A stretch of DNA of 64,000 nt from contig NZ_JAAXLJ010000002.1 of assembly GCF_012641075.1 (NCBI RefSeq), positions 62,001 to 126,000 of the forward strand. Reading direction: 5' to 3'. The translations under genes were made by a program, and so were the position numbers. Numbering within the stretch: the stretch's first letter is position 1; every line of letters starts with the position of its first letter. The DNA is from Secundilactobacillus angelensis (GTDB lineage Bacteria > Bacillota > Bacilli > Lactobacillales > Lactobacillaceae). The notes under the pieces are model-generated. The model made no database searches and was not told the origin of the DNA. It saw only the letters and a list, made by a program, of their open reading frames with translations. Positions 31,127-40,700 of this stretch are shown one piece after another.

Positions 31127-32401
31127 TTATCTGATGAAGTAACGCTCGATATCATTCCATGTTACCAGCAGCATTAAGACGACTAAGAAGACAACCCCAA
31201 TAAGGGTAATCACCGTTTCAACGTTTTCCGAGAGCGGTTTTCGTCGAATGCCTTCGATCACATTAATTAATATTTTACCACCATCTAAAGCTGGAATTGG
31301 CAATAAATTAACAATCCCTAAGTTTAACGACAAAAATGCCAGAAAACTGAGCACCCCAAGTACCCCTTCAGACGCAGCGGTTGATGTAGTCGCAAAGATT
31401 GCTACGGGACCACCTAGATCATTCAAGCTAAAATGTCCTGAAACCATGGACCAGATTGCGGCTAGAAGCTGAACCGTCATTTGCCAGGTCTGAGTGAAGC
31501 CGGAAACTAACATTGCACCGATATCATGATTACGGTATTGCGTAATTCCGATGACACCGATTGTTTTATTGTTGGTTTTATTCGCCGCAGGAGTCATTTT
31601 GATGGTCTTCGTCTGACTGCCGCTTTTAACTTTGAACGCCGTTGGTTTATGAGCGCGATCTTGAATCTGGGTGGCAATTTGGTTCCAATCACTCACTTTT
31701 TTACCGTTCACGGCGGTTATGTAGTCGCCGTTCTTAATCCCAGCTGAACGAGCAACCGTCACATCCGTAGTTGTGGGGCTGACCCGATTACTGTTATTGG
31801 TCACGCCACCAGCCACAAACGTCAAAATTGTATAAACAATGATCGCCAAAATAAAGTTATTCATTGGACCAGCAAAGTTGGTCATCAAACGATGGCCTAG
31901 ACTAGCAGACTGAAATTGAACGTCTCGCGGCGCGATTCTGACTTCAGTGCCATCATTTTCAATGATGGTGGCATCATGCGCAACATGATAGCGTTTAACT
32001 TCACTTTCATCGCCATTTTCGTATCCTTCAATCCAGAGTTCATCCTCCAGATCGGTAGCCGTAACAGCCATGGGAATCCCATTAAACAACGTGGACTTCT
32101 TACTCGTATTGATTCGGGTCACCTGATCATTATTACCAACATACAGGCTTACTGGTGTTCCTGGTTTCAGTTCATCTTCATCGTCTTCGGCTCCAGCCAT
32201 CCGGACATAACCCCCAACCGGTAGGAGTCGAATCGTATAGGTCGTGTCAGTTGTCCGATAATTAAACAGTTTTGGTCCCATACCAATCGAAAATTCACGA
32301 ACGAGAATTCCCGCCCGTTTCGCAAAGAAGAAATGACCAAATTCGTGGATAAAGACAATCAGGCCAAATACGATAATAAAGGTAATAATGGTCGTAATCA
32401 C
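31127..32401 (-). CDS. rseP: Site-2 (intramembrane) zinc metalloprotease RseP family
   Basis: A 424-residue multi-pass membrane protease. The zinc site is FIHEFGHFFFAKRAG, with H19, E20 and H23, and the second metal-ligand motif is NLLPIPALDGGK in a C-terminal helix. A PDZ domain lies between (about 205-275, NGDYITAVNGKKVSDW). Three to four transmembrane helices are visible. In relatives it cleaves anti-sigma factors and signal-peptide remnants. The start is GTG with AAAGGA upstream. It lies between cdsA and proS in the standard uppS-cdsA-rseP-proS order. Confidence 0.94.
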   Translation of the reverse strand: MITTIITFIIVFGLIVFIHEFGHFFFAKRAGILVREFSIGMGPKLFNYRTTDTTYTIRLLPVGGYVRMAGAEDDEDELKPGTPVSLYVGNNDQVTRINTSKKSTLFNGIPMAVTATDLEDELWIEGYENGDESEVKRYHVAHDATIIENDGTEVRIAPRDVQFQSASLGHRLMTNFAGPMNNFILAIIVYTILTFVAGGVTNNSNRVSPTTTDVTVARSAGIKNGDYITAVNGKKVSDWNQIATQIQDRAHKPTAFKVKSGSQTKTIKMTPAANKTNNKTIGVIGITQYRNHDIGAMLVSGFTQTWQMTVQLLAAIWSMVSGHFSLNDLGGPVAIFATTSTAASEGVLGVLSFLAFLSLNLGIVNLLPIPALDGGKILINVIEGIRRKPLSENVETVITLIGVVFLVVLMLLVTWNDIERYFIR

Positions 32402-32439
32402 AGACGTCGATCCTTTCGTAATAGACTAATTTACTAGTC

Positions 32440-33228
32440 TTAGATAAAGCCTAGTAAATGTAGAGCAGGTAACACCAACAAGAGACTATCAAAACGGTCT
32501 AAAATACCACCGTGTCCCGGTAGAATCCGACCCGAATCCTTCACACCATAGTAACGCTTCAAAGCTGACTCCACTAAATCACCAATTTGGCCAATGACTG
32601 ATAGAACAATGGTCAAGAGAACCGTGACTAGCCAACTGTAATCGCCTTGTGGATAGAAATGAACGTAGATAGCAACAATAATCGTCGCAACGATTGTACC
32701 GCCGATTGACCCTTCCCAGGTTTTGTTGGGACTGATATGTGGTGCCAGTTTATGGCGACCAAGCTTTCTGCCAATCATGTAGGCACCACTATCCGTGATC
32801 CAAACGATGAAAAGGGCGAAGAAAATCGTTGAAAGACTAGCTGCATCAGCCAAAATAAAGTAGTGGAAACCTGACCCAATATAGATTGCGCCTGCAGTTA
32901 GTACCGCAGCGTCATCGAAAGAGAACCGGTTTTTTGAAAAAACAGTGTACATCAAAAGTAACACGATCAGACAGTAAATCACAAATCTGACATCTAATTT
33001 TCCTGGTAGAATATCATGCCAAAAATCAGGCAAGATAATCAGTAACACAGTAATTCCTGATAACAAAGCTTCCCAAGATACCACCAGTTTTTTTCTCATA
33101 ACTAAAATTTCAGAAAGTGCAATCAAGCCAAGAACTGCAGCCGCGATATCAACCCAGATACCCCCGGCAATAATAATTGGAATGAAGATGATCAAAGCGA
33201 TCACCGCCGTAATAACCCGTTGTCTCAT
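32440..33228 (-). CDS. cdsA: Phosphatidate cytidylyltransferase
   Basis: A 262-residue polytopic membrane enzyme that makes CDP-diacylglycerol from phosphatidate and CTP. About seven to eight hydrophobic segments are seen. The family signature covers SPNKTWEGSIGGT and continues to the C-terminal DLVESALKRYYGVKDSG and LPGHGGILDRFDSLL. It is second in the uppS-cdsA-rseP-proS cluster, 22 bases after uppS. Confidence 0.96.
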   Translation of the reverse strand: MRQRVITAVIALIIFIPIIIAGGIWVDIAAAVLGLIALSEILVMRKKLVVSWEALLSGITVLLIILPDFWHDILPGKLDVRFVIYCLIVLLLMYTVFSKNRFSFDDAAVLTAGAIYIGSGFHYFILADAASLSTIFFALFIVWITDSGAYMIGRKLGRHKLAPHISPNKTWEGSIGGTIVATIIVAIYVHFYPQGDYSWLVTVLLTIVLSVIGQIGDLVESALKRYYGVKDSGRILPGHGGILDRFDSLLLVLPALHLLGFI

Positions 33229-33250
33229 TTATAAACTCCTTTTCATGAAA

Positions 33251-34027
33251 CTATTTCGTTAAACCACCAAAGCGACGTTTACGATGTTGGTACTCATAAA
33301 CTGCCTGATTCAATAAATCAGCTGTAAATTCAGGCCAGTGTGGCGCCATGAAGACAAATTCTGAATAAGCGATTTGCCATAGTAAAAAGTTAGAAATCCG
33401 TTCCTCGCCTGAGGTTCTAATCACCAAATCAGGATCCTGATATTGACCCAATGGTGCCGTCATCAAATGCGCGCTAATCATTTCAGAAGAAATATCTTCT
33501 GGCTTCAATTCTCCCTGTTGCACAGACTTAGCAATTGTCTGCACAGCGGTAGTAATTTCGGCACGACTCCCGTAATTTAAGGCAAAGTTTAACACCATGC
33601 CATCACAATCTTGAGTATCTTTAATGGCATTAGCAACAGCTGTCTGAGTCTTTTGTGGTAGCTGATCAGTGTAACCCATGACGTTTACGCGCACATTGTT
33701 AGCAATTAGTTCTGGCACAAAATCATCAAAAAAATCCACTGGCAATTTCATCAGATAATTGACTTCATCTTCCGGACGCTTCCAGTTTTCAGTGGAAAAC
33801 GCGTAAAGTGTCAATACCTTAATACCTAGATTACTCGCAGCTTTTGTGATGGTCTTGACAGTATTCATTCCCTGCTTATGACCAGCAACTCTTGGTAAAT
33901 GACGTTTTTGAGCCCAGCGACCATTACCATCCATGATAATCGCAACGTGTGCTGGAATATTATCAGGATCCAGTTCTTTTTTTTCAGGCATCTCTGACTG
34001 ATTGTTATTATTGAGCCAAGAAAACAA
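33251..34027 (-). CDS. uppS: Isoprenyl transferase (undecaprenyl diphosphate synthase)
   Basis: A 258-residue cis-prenyltransferase that makes undecaprenyl diphosphate, the lipid carrier for peptidoglycan. The catalytic Asp lies in [14 protein letters not shown] near residue 34, with [13 protein letters not shown] and the closing [20 protein letters not shown] motif. It has a slightly extended N-terminus (about 25 residues). The start is TTG at 34025-34027 with GGAGG 7 bases before it. It heads the uppS-cdsA-rseP-proS cluster and follows a terminator. Confidence 0.95.
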   Translation of the reverse strand: MFSWLNNNNQSEMPEKKELDPDNIPAHVAIIMDGNGRWAQKRHLPRVAGHKQGMNTVKTITKAASNLGIKVLTLYAFSTENWKRPEDEVNYLMKLPVDFFDDFVPELIANNVRVNVMGYTDQLPQKTQTAVANAIKDTQDCDGMVLNFALNYGSRAEITTAVQTIAKSVQQGELKPEDISSEMISAHLMTAPLGQYQDPDLVIRTSGEERISNFLLWQIAYSEFVFMAPHWPEFTADLLNQAVYEYQHRKRRFGGLTK

Positions 34028-34073
34028 AGTGGCACCTCCAATTAAGCTTTCAAACTCTAATCATACCAAAAAA

Positions 34074-34099
34074 CAGAGTTGTCGACTATCCCAACTCTG
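34074..34099 (-). terminator. Terminator between the unknown gene and uppS
   Basis: CAGAGTTG pairs with CAACTCTG across a ten-base loop and is followed on the minus strand by a run of T. It closes the pyrH-frr-unknown transcription unit. Confidence 0.8.
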
Positions 34100-34132
34100 C
34101 TTAAAGCGATTATTTAACAGAATCTAAATCAG

Positions 34133-34543
34133 CTACTGAAGTAAACGCCATTCACCGCGATTAGCGTCAGATAACGTATTAAAATACTGTAGTAAATTAT
34201 TAGCATCATCCGGACTCACTTCACCAAGCATGTTTAACCCTTCACCCGTTGGGATGGGTTCACTTAGATCGGTAATTTCAGAGTCGTTTTCGATGGTCGC
34301 TTTTGAAAAGGCGATAATCCAATCTTCTTCAATCAACTGCGTGATGACAAAGAATAAATTAAAATCGTCATTTACAAAAGCTGGCTGAGCGTAAACACCT
34401 TCGTCAATTTGTGTCAGCTCATTGCCGTTATAATTCAAAACCGCTAAGTTTTCATCGGTCACTGCATCATTAAGTTTGAAAACCATTTTGGCAAATTGTG
34501 GAGTGCCAGGCGTGATTTCAACTGTTTCGTCGTCATTTGCCAT
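34133..34543 (-). CDS. Unknown protein cotranscribed with frr, paralog of 60587-61018
   Basis: A 136-residue acidic soluble protein with no family I can name. Its second half aligns with the product of 60587-61018: both have a DD(F/Y)N(L/I)F strand, a W-I strand, EIT followed by PTG(E/T)GLN, and a final LLxYFxTL helix. The ATG at 34541-34543 is chosen, with AAAGGA upstream; a TTG at 34567 is in frame without a site. It lies 30 bases after frr and before a terminator, so it is likely read with pyrH-frr. No signal peptide, membrane segment or catalytic motif is evident. Confidence 0.7.
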   Translation of the reverse strand: MANDDETVEITPGTPQFAKMVFKLNDAVTDENLAVLNYNGNELTQIDEGVYAQPAFVNDDFNLFFVITQLIEEDWIIAFSKATIENDSEITDLSEPIPTGEGLNMLGEVSPDDANNLLQYFNTLSDANRGEWRLLQ

Positions 34544-34573
34544 GTTTAATAATATCCTTTCATTCAAACGTGA

Positions 34574-35131
34574 CTAGCCAGAAATAATTTCCTGTTCCTT
34601 GTCATCCGTCAACTTATCGATTTGCTTAACTGCTTCGTCAGTCACATTTTGGACTTGCTTTTCAAGATCATGAATTTCATCATCGGTGAAATCGCCGTTC
34701 TTATGGCCTTTCTTCAACGCATCCATGGCTTCACGACGGACGTTACGGACAGCAACTTTCCCCTGTTCAGCAACACCTTTAACCTGTTTAGCAAGTTCTT
34801 TACGTCGTTCTTCAGTTAATTGGGGAACCACCAACCGAAGCGCCGAACCATCGTTAGCTGGTGTGATACCTAAGTCTGATTCCAAAATTCCCTTTTCAAC
34901 ATCTTCCAGAGAAGACTTATCAAAAGGAGTCACCAAGATAACCCGTGGTTCTGGAACAGAGATAGCAGCCACCTGATTGATGGGTGTCTCTACACCATAA
35001 TACTGAACGGTGACCCGGCTTAACAAACTAGCGTTAGCACGACCGGCACGAATTGTACCGAACTCGCGGCTTAACACCTCTTCAGCCTTCTTCATTTTTG
35101 TTTTTGCTTCATCAATAATTGGGTTTGCCAA
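34574..35131 (-). CDS. frr: Ribosome recycling factor
   Basis: A 185-residue RRF of usual length that splits post-termination ribosomes with EF-G. The two-domain pattern is clear: helix I with [20 protein letters not shown], the beta domain with [14 protein letters not shown], and the C-terminal helices [14 protein letters not shown] and [14 protein letters not shown]. It starts 2 bases after pyrH and is followed by an unknown gene. Confidence 0.97.
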   Translation of the reverse strand: MANPIIDEAKTKMKKAEEVLSREFGTIRAGRANASLLSRVTVQYYGVETPINQVAAISVPEPRVILVTPFDKSSLEDVEKGILESDLGITPANDGSALRLVVPQLTEERRKELAKQVKGVAEQGKVAVRNVRREAMDALKKGHKNGDFTDDEIHDLEKQVQNVTDEAVKQIDKLTDDKEQEIISG

Positions 35132-35133
35132 TA

Positions 35134-35856
35134 CTATTTCCCCCTTACCGTTGTCCCGATGTTTTCACCGAGTACAACCTTCTTAATATTCCCAGGATGA
35201 TTGAGATTAAATACAACCAGCGGAATGTCATTATCCATTGACAGTGTGCTTGCTGTTGAATCCATCACGTGGAGACCCTTATTAATAATATCCATATGGG
35301 TCAAGTGGTCGAATTTAACGGCACTCTGGTCAACGTTTGGATCGGCCGAATAAACACCGTCAACACCATTCTTAGCCATTAAAATGGCGTCCGCATTGAT
35401 TTCAGCTGCACGTAACGCTGCGGTGGTGTCCGTCGAAAAGTATGGACTACCTGTACCACCAGCGAATATCACAACGCGATCTTTCTCTAAATGACGAATC
35501 GCTTTGCGCCGAATATAAGGTTCAGCAATGGCGCGCATTTCAATCGAAGTTTGAACCCGGGTTGGCACGCCAATGTCTTCAAGATTATCTTGGAGGGCAA
35601 GACCATTCATAATGGTTGCCAGCATACCGATATAATCGGCCTGGGCACGTTCCATACCCATCTGGGCACCTGATTCGCCCCGCCACATGTTACCGCCACC
35701 AACGACGATACCAATCTGAAGGCCTAAATCAAATACTTCCTTAACTTCCTTTGCCACAGTTTTGATGACTGGCGGGTGAATACCAAATCCTTGATCGCCT
35801 GCCAGAGCTTCACCACTCAGCTTCAAAACGATGCGCTTATACTTTAAATCGGTCAT
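35134..35856 (-). CDS. pyrH: Uridylate kinase
   Basis: A 240-residue UMP kinase of the amino-acid-kinase fold. Visible features are [14 protein letters not shown] at the N-terminus, [10 protein letters not shown], and a feedback/nucleotide region [13 protein letters not shown]. It phosphorylates UMP to UDP. Two adjacent ATG codons occur; the second (35854-35856) has better spacing to GGAGG. The open frame extends to 35937 without a site. It follows the tsf terminator and precedes frr. Confidence 0.96.
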   Translation of the reverse strand: MTDLKYKRIVLKLSGEALAGDQGFGIHPPVIKTVAKEVKEVFDLGLQIGIVVGGGNMWRGESGAQMGMERAQADYIGMLATIMNGLALQDNLEDIGVPTRVQTSIEMRAIAEPYIRRKAIRHLEKDRVVIFAGGTGSPYFSTDTTAALRAAEINADAILMAKNGVDGVYSADPNVDQSAVKFDHLTHMDIINKGLHVMDSTASTLSMDNDIPLVVFNLNHPGNIKKVVLGENIGTTVRGK

Positions 35857-35944
35857 CATGAACCTCCTATTAGTTTCCTCAGGTAATTCTATCATAAACC
35901 GGTATCGACCAACAGTCGTATCACCGTTAAATTCCATAAAAAAA

Positions 35945-35967
35945 GGATGTACGCTACACGTACACCC
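35945..35967 (-). terminator. Terminator of rpsB-tsf
   Basis: GGGTGTAC pairs with GTACATCC, including one G-U pair, followed on the minus strand by seven T. It lies 18 bases after the tsf stop. Confidence 0.85.
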
Positions 35968-35984
35968 CCCTTTTTAAAGTTAGT

Positions 35985-36866
35985 TTAGCCGTTAATTTGA
36001 CTATTTACTTCATCTTCAAAGTTCTTGGTTTCAACTTCGATACCTTCACCAACTTCATAACGAACAAAGCTCTTCAGCTTGCCGCCTTTTGAAGCAACGT
36101 ATTGGCTAACGGTTTGGTCGGAATCCATGACGAATTCTTGGTCTGCAAGACTGATTTCAGACAAGAACTTACGGAGACGGCCTTCAACCATTTTCTCCAC
36201 GATGTTTTCAGGCTTGCCTTCGTTTAAGGCTTCCTTCTTCAAAACTTCGCGTTCGTGGTCTAAACGATCTGCTGGAATATCGTCACGAGAAACAAATTCT
36301 GGGTTAACAGCAGCAACGTGCATGGCAACATTCTTAGCAACGCTTGCATCGGCACCATCAAGAACCACCAAGGCACCAATTTGACCACCATTATGCAGGT
36401 AGGCACCAAATACTTCACTGTCGCTCTTTTCAACAACTTGGAAACGACGAAGTGTCGTGTGCTCTGAAGTAACTTGTGTCTGTTCGATGATCATTTCTTG
36501 AATCGTCTGACCAGCATCGTTCTTCAGTGCTAATGCAGCATCCATGTCAGCAGGCTTGTTAGCAGCAATCAAATCAGAGATCGTCTGAACCAGGTTTTTA
36601 AACCGGTCGTTGGAAGCAACGAAGTCAGTTTCTGAGTTAACTTCAACGATTGCAGCCACGTTACCGTTTTCGGAGATGTGTGCTAAACCGTTAGCAGCAA
36701 CGTTGCCGCTCTTCTTTTCTGCCTTAGCAATTCCTTTTTCACGCAGAAAATCGATTGCCTTGCTCATGTCACCTTCAGTGGCAACAAGCGCCTTCTTAGC
36801 GTCCATCATACCAACGCTAGTCTTATCACGAAGTTCTTTAACCATTTTTGCAGTAATGCTTGCCAT
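35985..36866 (-). CDS. tsf: Elongation factor Ts
   Basis: A 293-residue nucleotide exchange factor for EF-Tu. The N-terminal UBA-like module has [20 protein letters not shown], followed by the TDFVA-containing core ([14 protein letters not shown]) and a dimerisation domain. It follows rpsB, the standard order; the 138-base gap contains a hairpin structure that may reduce readthrough. Confidence 0.97.
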   Translation of the reverse strand: MASITAKMVKELRDKTSVGMMDAKKALVATEGDMSKAIDFLREKGIAKAEKKSGNVAANGLAHISENGNVAAIVEVNSETDFVASNDRFKNLVQTISDLIAANKPADMDAALALKNDAGQTIQEMIIEQTQVTSEHTTLRRFQVVEKSDSEVFGAYLHNGGQIGALVVLDGADASVAKNVAMHVAAVNPEFVSRDDIPADRLDHEREVLKKEALNEGKPENIVEKMVEGRLRKFLSEISLADQEFVMDSDQTVSQYVASKGGKLKSFVRYEVGEGIEVETKNFEDEVNSQING

Positions 36867-36918
36867 TTTATGGCCTCCTTAATATTAATACAGATAAGTC
36901 GCTTAACACCAACACAAA

Positions 36919-36971
36919 AGGCTGACCTGAAAATAATCAGGCCTCGCGGGTCCACATTTTCAAGCCAGCCT
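36919..36971 (-). terminator. Hairpin structure between rpsB and tsf
   Basis: AGGCTG and CAGCCT can pair across a 41-base interval that contains a second small stem, CCTGA with TCAGG. A short T run follows on the minus strand. It resembles an intergenic attenuator that sets a lower level of tsf than of rpsB transcripts. Confidence 0.5.
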
Positions 36972-37004
36972 AAGCACTGATGGTTTTTAACAAATATTAG
37001 CTAC

Positions 37005-37766
37005 TTATTCAGCAGCGTTTTCTGAAGCATCCTTGTCATCAGCGGCGTCCTTAGCATCTGCCTTGGCGGCTTCAGCTTCGTCTTCGCCTTGACGGCCTTC
37101 GATAACGGCATCGGCCATCTTGCTTGTAATCAAGCGAACGGCACGAATAGCATCATCGTTAGAAGGAATAATCACGTCAACGTCATCTGGGTCAGTGTTA
37201 GTATCAACCATAGCGACGATCGGAATGTTCAACTTTTGAGCTTCCTTAACGGCGATTTGTTCCTTACGAGGATCAACAACAAACATAACGTCAGGCAACT
37301 TAGGCATATCTTCGATACCACCTAAGAAACGTTCCAACTTGTCAGTTTGCTTCTTCAGTAAAGAAACTTCCTTCTTTGGTAAACGGTCAAAAGTACCGTC
37401 TTCAGCCATCTTCTTAAGATCTTTCAAACGCTTGATACGAGTTTGAATAGTGTTCCAGTTGGTTAAAGTTCCACCCAACCAACGGTGGTTAACGTAAAAT
37501 TGACCAGCGCGAGTAGCTTCTTCTTCAATAGAATCTTGGGCTTGCTTCTTAGTACCAACGAAAAGCACTACAGCACCCTTAGATGCTTCATCCTTAACGA
37601 AGTTGTAGGCGGTGTCGATCAACTTAACCGTCTTTTGTAAGTCGATGATGTAGATCCCGTTACGTTCAGTGAAGATATAATCCTTCATCTTAGGGTTCCA
37701 ACGACGAGTTTGGTGACCGAAGTGGACACCTGCTTCAAGTAATTGTTTCATTGTAATAACAGCCAT
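37005..37766 (-). CDS. rpsB: 30S ribosomal protein S2
   Basis: A 253-residue S2. Family features are [50 protein letters not shown], and [15 protein letters not shown]. The tail is Ala/Asp/Glu-rich. The ATG at 37764-37766 has GGAGG about 8 bases upstream; the frame runs back to 37832 without a site. It is transcribed with tsf from a strong promoter about 110 bases upstream. Confidence 0.97.
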   Translation of the reverse strand: MAVITMKQLLEAGVHFGHQTRRWNPKMKDYIFTERNGIYIIDLQKTVKLIDTAYNFVKDEASKGAVVLFVGTKKQAQDSIEEEATRAGQFYVNHRWLGGTLTNWNTIQTRIKRLKDLKKMAEDGTFDRLPKKEVSLLKKQTDKLERFLGGIEDMPKLPDVMFVVDPRKEQIAVKEAQKLNIPIVAMVDTNTDPDDVDVIIPSNDDAIRAVRLITSKMADAVIEGRQGEDEAEAAKADAKDAADDKDASENAAE

Positions 37767-37881
37767 GAAATAGCCTCCATCAAAGTTTTTTCCTCCCCTG
37801 AGATCATCTATACTAAGAACTCTCCCGAGCACTGCTTAATATATCACCCAGAGTGTGAATTGTGGCAATCAGCCGAAATTT

Positions 37882-37910
37882 AGTATACCCGTTTTAAGCG
37901 TCCATAGCAA
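37882..37910 (-). promoter_or_regulatory. Promoter of rpsB-tsf
   Basis: TTGCTA at 37905-37910 (minus strand), exactly 17 bases, TATACT at 37882-37887. It leaves a 5' leader of about 110 bases, long enough for ribosomal-protein autoregulation, but no fold was recognised with confidence. Confidence 0.7.
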
Positions 37911-38001
37911 CCCTTAGAGCGCGAGAAAGTAAAAAATATTTGAAATAAATGTTACATTCATGTTACACTACATTTCACGGAACTCCGAGGAGGAATCAAT
38001 T

Positions 38002-38712
38002 ATGCTCAAAGCAATCGTTTTTGATCTTGACGATACGCTCTACGATCAACAACGACCGTTTCAGCAAGCACTATTTTCCGTTTGGAACGACCCGGCCGTT
38101 TCTGGTCACGTGCTAACCGATCTTTTTAAGACCTTTAAACACATGAATGACCGAGTCGCAAAACTTGAAACATTGACGATGAACCACGTTTTTAGTCACC
38201 TTAATGACGTGTTAACAAAATATAACCTGCCAACCTTGGCAAATTCGGTCTGGCTTGCCTTTTGGGATCGTTATCAAGCAGAAGCACAAACAATCAGTTT
38301 ATTCTCTGATATTCAAACTCAATTGCCACTGTTGAAAGATCATTACGAATTAGGTGTGATCACTAACGGCGAAAGCAATACGCAATCCGAAAAACTATCA
38401 CATCTCGATCTTCATCGTTGGGTGAATCACGACAACGTCGTTATTTCTGACGAAGTTGGTATCCGAAAACCAGACCCGAGAATCTTTACCCATTTTAACC
38501 GTAAACTAAGCTTACAGGCTAACGAAGTGGTTTACATTGGCGATAATTTTGAGAAGGACATGGTCGGTGCAAAAAAAGCCGGCTGGCACGCATTCTGGTT
38601 TAACCATCGCCACTTAGAAATGCCTAAGTCCGATTTTATTCCGGATCAAACGGTAGAATCATCAACTGAGCTAGCAGAACTTTTACAAGCCATGTCGGTG
38701 ACTAACTATTAG
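38002..38712 (+). CDS. HAD-superfamily hydrolase, YjjG/pyrimidine-nucleotidase-like
   Basis: A 236-residue haloacid dehalogenase hydrolase. Motif I is FDLDDTLYD near residue 7 (nucleophile Asp), motif II the Thr/Asn of VITNGES, motif III the Lys of IRKPDPRIF, and motif IV the acidic GDNFEKDM. A helical cap lies between. The sequence resembles noncanonical pyrimidine nucleotidases of the YjjG group, but the substrate is not certain. GGAGG lies 8 bases before the ATG. It is monocistronic and ends at a strong terminator. Confidence 0.85.
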   Translation: MLKAIVFDLDDTLYDQQRPFQQALFSVWNDPAVSGHVLTDLFKTFKHMNDRVAKLETLTMNHVFSHLNDVLTKYNLPTLANSVWLAFWDRYQAEAQTISLFSDIQTQLPLLKDHYELGVITNGESNTQSEKLSHLDLHRWVNHDNVVISDEVGIRKPDPRIFTHFNRKLSLQANEVVYIGDNFEKDMVGAKKAGWHAFWFNHRHLEMPKSDFIPDQTVESSTELAELLQAMSVTNY

Positions 38713-38732
38713 TAGATTCACAATGAATTATG

Positions 38733-38774
38733 AAAGCAGCTCATTTGGTTTTAATCAGATGAGCTGCTTTTTTA
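38733..38774. terminator. Terminator between the HAD gene and the 53-aa peptide
   Basis: A perfect 12-bp stem AAAGCAGCTCAT with its complement, followed by six T on the plus strand. It serves the HAD gene; the convergent 53-aa gene ends 31 bases away and may also use it. Confidence 0.85.
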
Positions 38775-38804
38775 GTGTGAAATTTTTCCAAGGTGACTGG
38801 CCGT

Positions 38805-38966
38805 TCATTTTCGATAACCAACGACTAATGAACCAACAGAATCAAGTAACATAATGACCGCCATCATCCACATTGCAGCCATATTGTTCATGGTAATCAG
38901 AAACCCAATTAAGATAATATTTAAAAGTAACAGTAGCCACAGCAACCATTTTGGCATCGTATTCAT
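38805..38966 (-). CDS. Small membrane peptide, 53 residues
   Basis: An ORF of 53 codons translated here by eye. It begins MNTMPKWLLWLLLLLNIIL and continues with a second hydrophobic, Met-rich helix (MAAMWMMAVIMLL) and ends VVGYRK, so it makes two membrane helices with a basic C-terminus. AAGGGA lies 8 bases before the ATG. It is convergent with the HAD gene and divergent from the multicopper oxidase. No family recognised. The remainder of 38713-39083 contains only the terminator and the oxidase promoter region. Confidence 0.55.
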   Translation of the reverse strand: MNTMPKWLLWLLLLLNIILIGFLITMNNMAAMWMMAVIMLLDSVGSLVVGYRK

Positions 38967-39049
38967 GTAATCATCCCTTCCCCAATTACATAGTATAATA
39001 CAAATTGTTTAGGTATCCCTTAATAAAGTTTCATTTTTTGAAAAAGGGG

Positions 39050-39055
39050 TATAAT
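39050..39055 (+). promoter_or_regulatory. Candidate -10 box of the multicopper oxidase gene
   Basis: A consensus TATAAT 28 bases before the ATG. No convincing -35 box lies at the right distance, so a regulator-assisted promoter is possible. Confidence 0.4.
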
Positions 39056-39083
39056 TAAATTGATTATGAGAGGAGAAAAACTT

Positions 39084-40622
39084 ATGAGTGAAGAAATCTA
39101 TCATGACTATTTTTTTGACGAACCTGCTTTTAATACTCATGACGGTGGCTATGTACCACTTGAGGTAGCTGACACACCGGAAAAGCCGCTGGCAGTTCCG
39201 CCCTTGCTAAAACCCGATAAGGAAACTGATACCGATATCTGGTATACGGTAACCGCTCAGGCGGGTGAAACTCAAATCTTACCAGGCGAAAAGACTAAAA
39301 CCTGGGGCTACAATGCCACGATTTTGGGACAAACTATCAAGTACCCAGTTGGCAAACACATCCACGTGGCACTAGAAAATCATTTACCTGAACTAACCAC
39401 TTTTCATTGGCACGGTCTGATTGTTTCTGGACCTTACGTTGACGGTGGCTGTCACGCACCCGTCTATCCCGGTGAAACCAAACACATTGATTTCACCTTG
39501 GACCAACCCGCAGCAACCACTTGGCTGCACGCCCACCCTTGCCCATCAACGGCAGAACAAGTTTGGCACGGCTTAGCTACTATGGTGCTGGTGACTGACG
39601 ATCACATCAATAGTTTGCCGCTGCCGCACAACTACGGCGTGGACGATATTCCATTGGTCTTACAGGATCGCCGTTTCCATGAAGGCAACCAATTGGATTA
39701 TCACGCGGACTACGATCCAGATGGTGTTCAGGGACCCACAGCACTCATTAATGGCACCGTTAATCCCGTCTTCGATGTGACCACTCAAAAATTGCGGTTG
39801 CGGATCTTGGATGGCGCAAACCGTCGAGAATGGCGCTTGCACTTTTCAGACGACTTAAAGTTCGCTCAAATTGCTGGCGATTCTAGCTTGTTACCAGAAC
39901 CCGTTTACATGGATCACCTGATGTTAACCTGTGCAGAACGGGCAGAAATCGTGGTTGACTTTGCTGGCTATCATGACGGGCAGACAGTCACCTTATTCAG
40001 CGACGATGTTCCAATCGTTAAATTCAAAATTCATCAATTCGCCGCTGATAACACAACCCTACCGAATCATCTGCTGACGATTAATAAACCTGAAGTGGAT
40101 CCTAAAACACCGGTTCGCAAAATTGAAATGAGTGGCATGGACGAAGCGGTCATGTTAGACGGCAAGAAATTTAGCATGCAACGAATCGATGCCACGCAAC
40201 CAGTTGGTCAAAGTCAGTATTGGGATATCACCAACTCAAACATGAAGGATTCCGGGATGGTTCACCCCTTCCACGTACATGGAACTGAATTCCTGGTTAT
40301 TTCCCGTAACGGTCACGCGCCCTATCCCAACGAACACGGCTTTAAGGATACCGTTGGGGTCAACCCAGGAGAAACCGTCCGGCTACTGGTTCGTTTTGAT
40401 TTGCCTGGCGTTTATATGTATCACTGCCACATTATTGAACACGAAGACGGCGGCATGATGGCTCAGATTCAAACTTATGATCCTGGAAAGCCAATGCCAA
40501 AATACAAATTAATGGACATGGATACTTTAATGAATGCATTTGCAAAAGAACGCGGTATCGATCCAAAAGATTTATGGATGGCAGGAATGGATTCCTATAG
40601 CAAATATGGAATGGAAATGTAA
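39084..40622 (+). CDS. Multicopper oxidase (laccase/CueO-like)
   Basis: A 512-residue three-cupredoxin oxidase. All four copper-ligand motifs are present: HWHG near residue 109, HAHP near 150, HPFHVHG near 394, and HCHIIEH near 447, the last including the Cys that links type 1 and trinuclear copper. It couples one-electron oxidation of a substrate (phenols, Cu(I) or Fe(II) in relatives) to reduction of oxygen to water. No signal peptide or Tat motif is seen, so a cytosolic location is expected. The C-terminal about 35 residues are Met-rich (MDMDTLMNAF, WMAGMDSYSKYGMEM), which may bind copper. AGAGGAG precedes the ATG. Monocistronic, followed by a strong terminator. Confidence 0.92.
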   Translation: MSEEIYHDYFFDEPAFNTHDGGYVPLEVADTPEKPLAVPPLLKPDKETDTDIWYTVTAQAGETQILPGEKTKTWGYNATILGQTIKYPVGKHIHVALENHLPELTTFHWHGLIVSGPYVDGGCHAPVYPGETKHIDFTLDQPAATTWLHAHPCPSTAEQVWHGLATMVLVTDDHINSLPLPHNYGVDDIPLVLQDRRFHEGNQLDYHADYDPDGVQGPTALINGTVNPVFDVTTQKLRLRILDGANRREWRLHFSDDLKFAQIAGDSSLLPEPVYMDHLMLTCAERAEIVVDFAGYHDGQTVTLFSDDVPIVKFKIHQFAADNTTLPNHLLTINKPEVDPKTPVRKIEMSGMDEAVMLDGKKFSMQRIDATQPVGQSQYWDITNSNMKDSGMVHPFHVHGTEFLVISRNGHAPYPNEHGFKDTVGVNPGETVRLLVRFDLPGVYMYHCHIIEHEDGGMMAQIQTYDPGKPMPKYKLMDMDTLMNAFAKERGIDPKDLWMAGMDSYSKYGMEM

Positions 40623-40644
40623 CGATTCTCTGGTACTACCATTT

Positions 40645-40700
40645 AAATAGCCAATATTAAAAGCTCTCGAATTTTTCGGGAGCTTTAATATTGGCTATTT
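40645..40700. terminator. Long bidirectional terminator
   Basis: A near-perfect stem of about 24 bp, AAATAGCCAATATTAAA then GCTCTCG, with complementary arms around a TTTTT loop. It stops the convergent oxidase and acetyltransferase genes and overlaps the last two codons of the latter. Confidence 0.9.

Noticed and set aside
37767-37880. Ribosomal-protein leader structure before rpsB
   Set aside because: The leader length would allow it, but no convincing fold could be drawn by eye, so only the promoter is listed.
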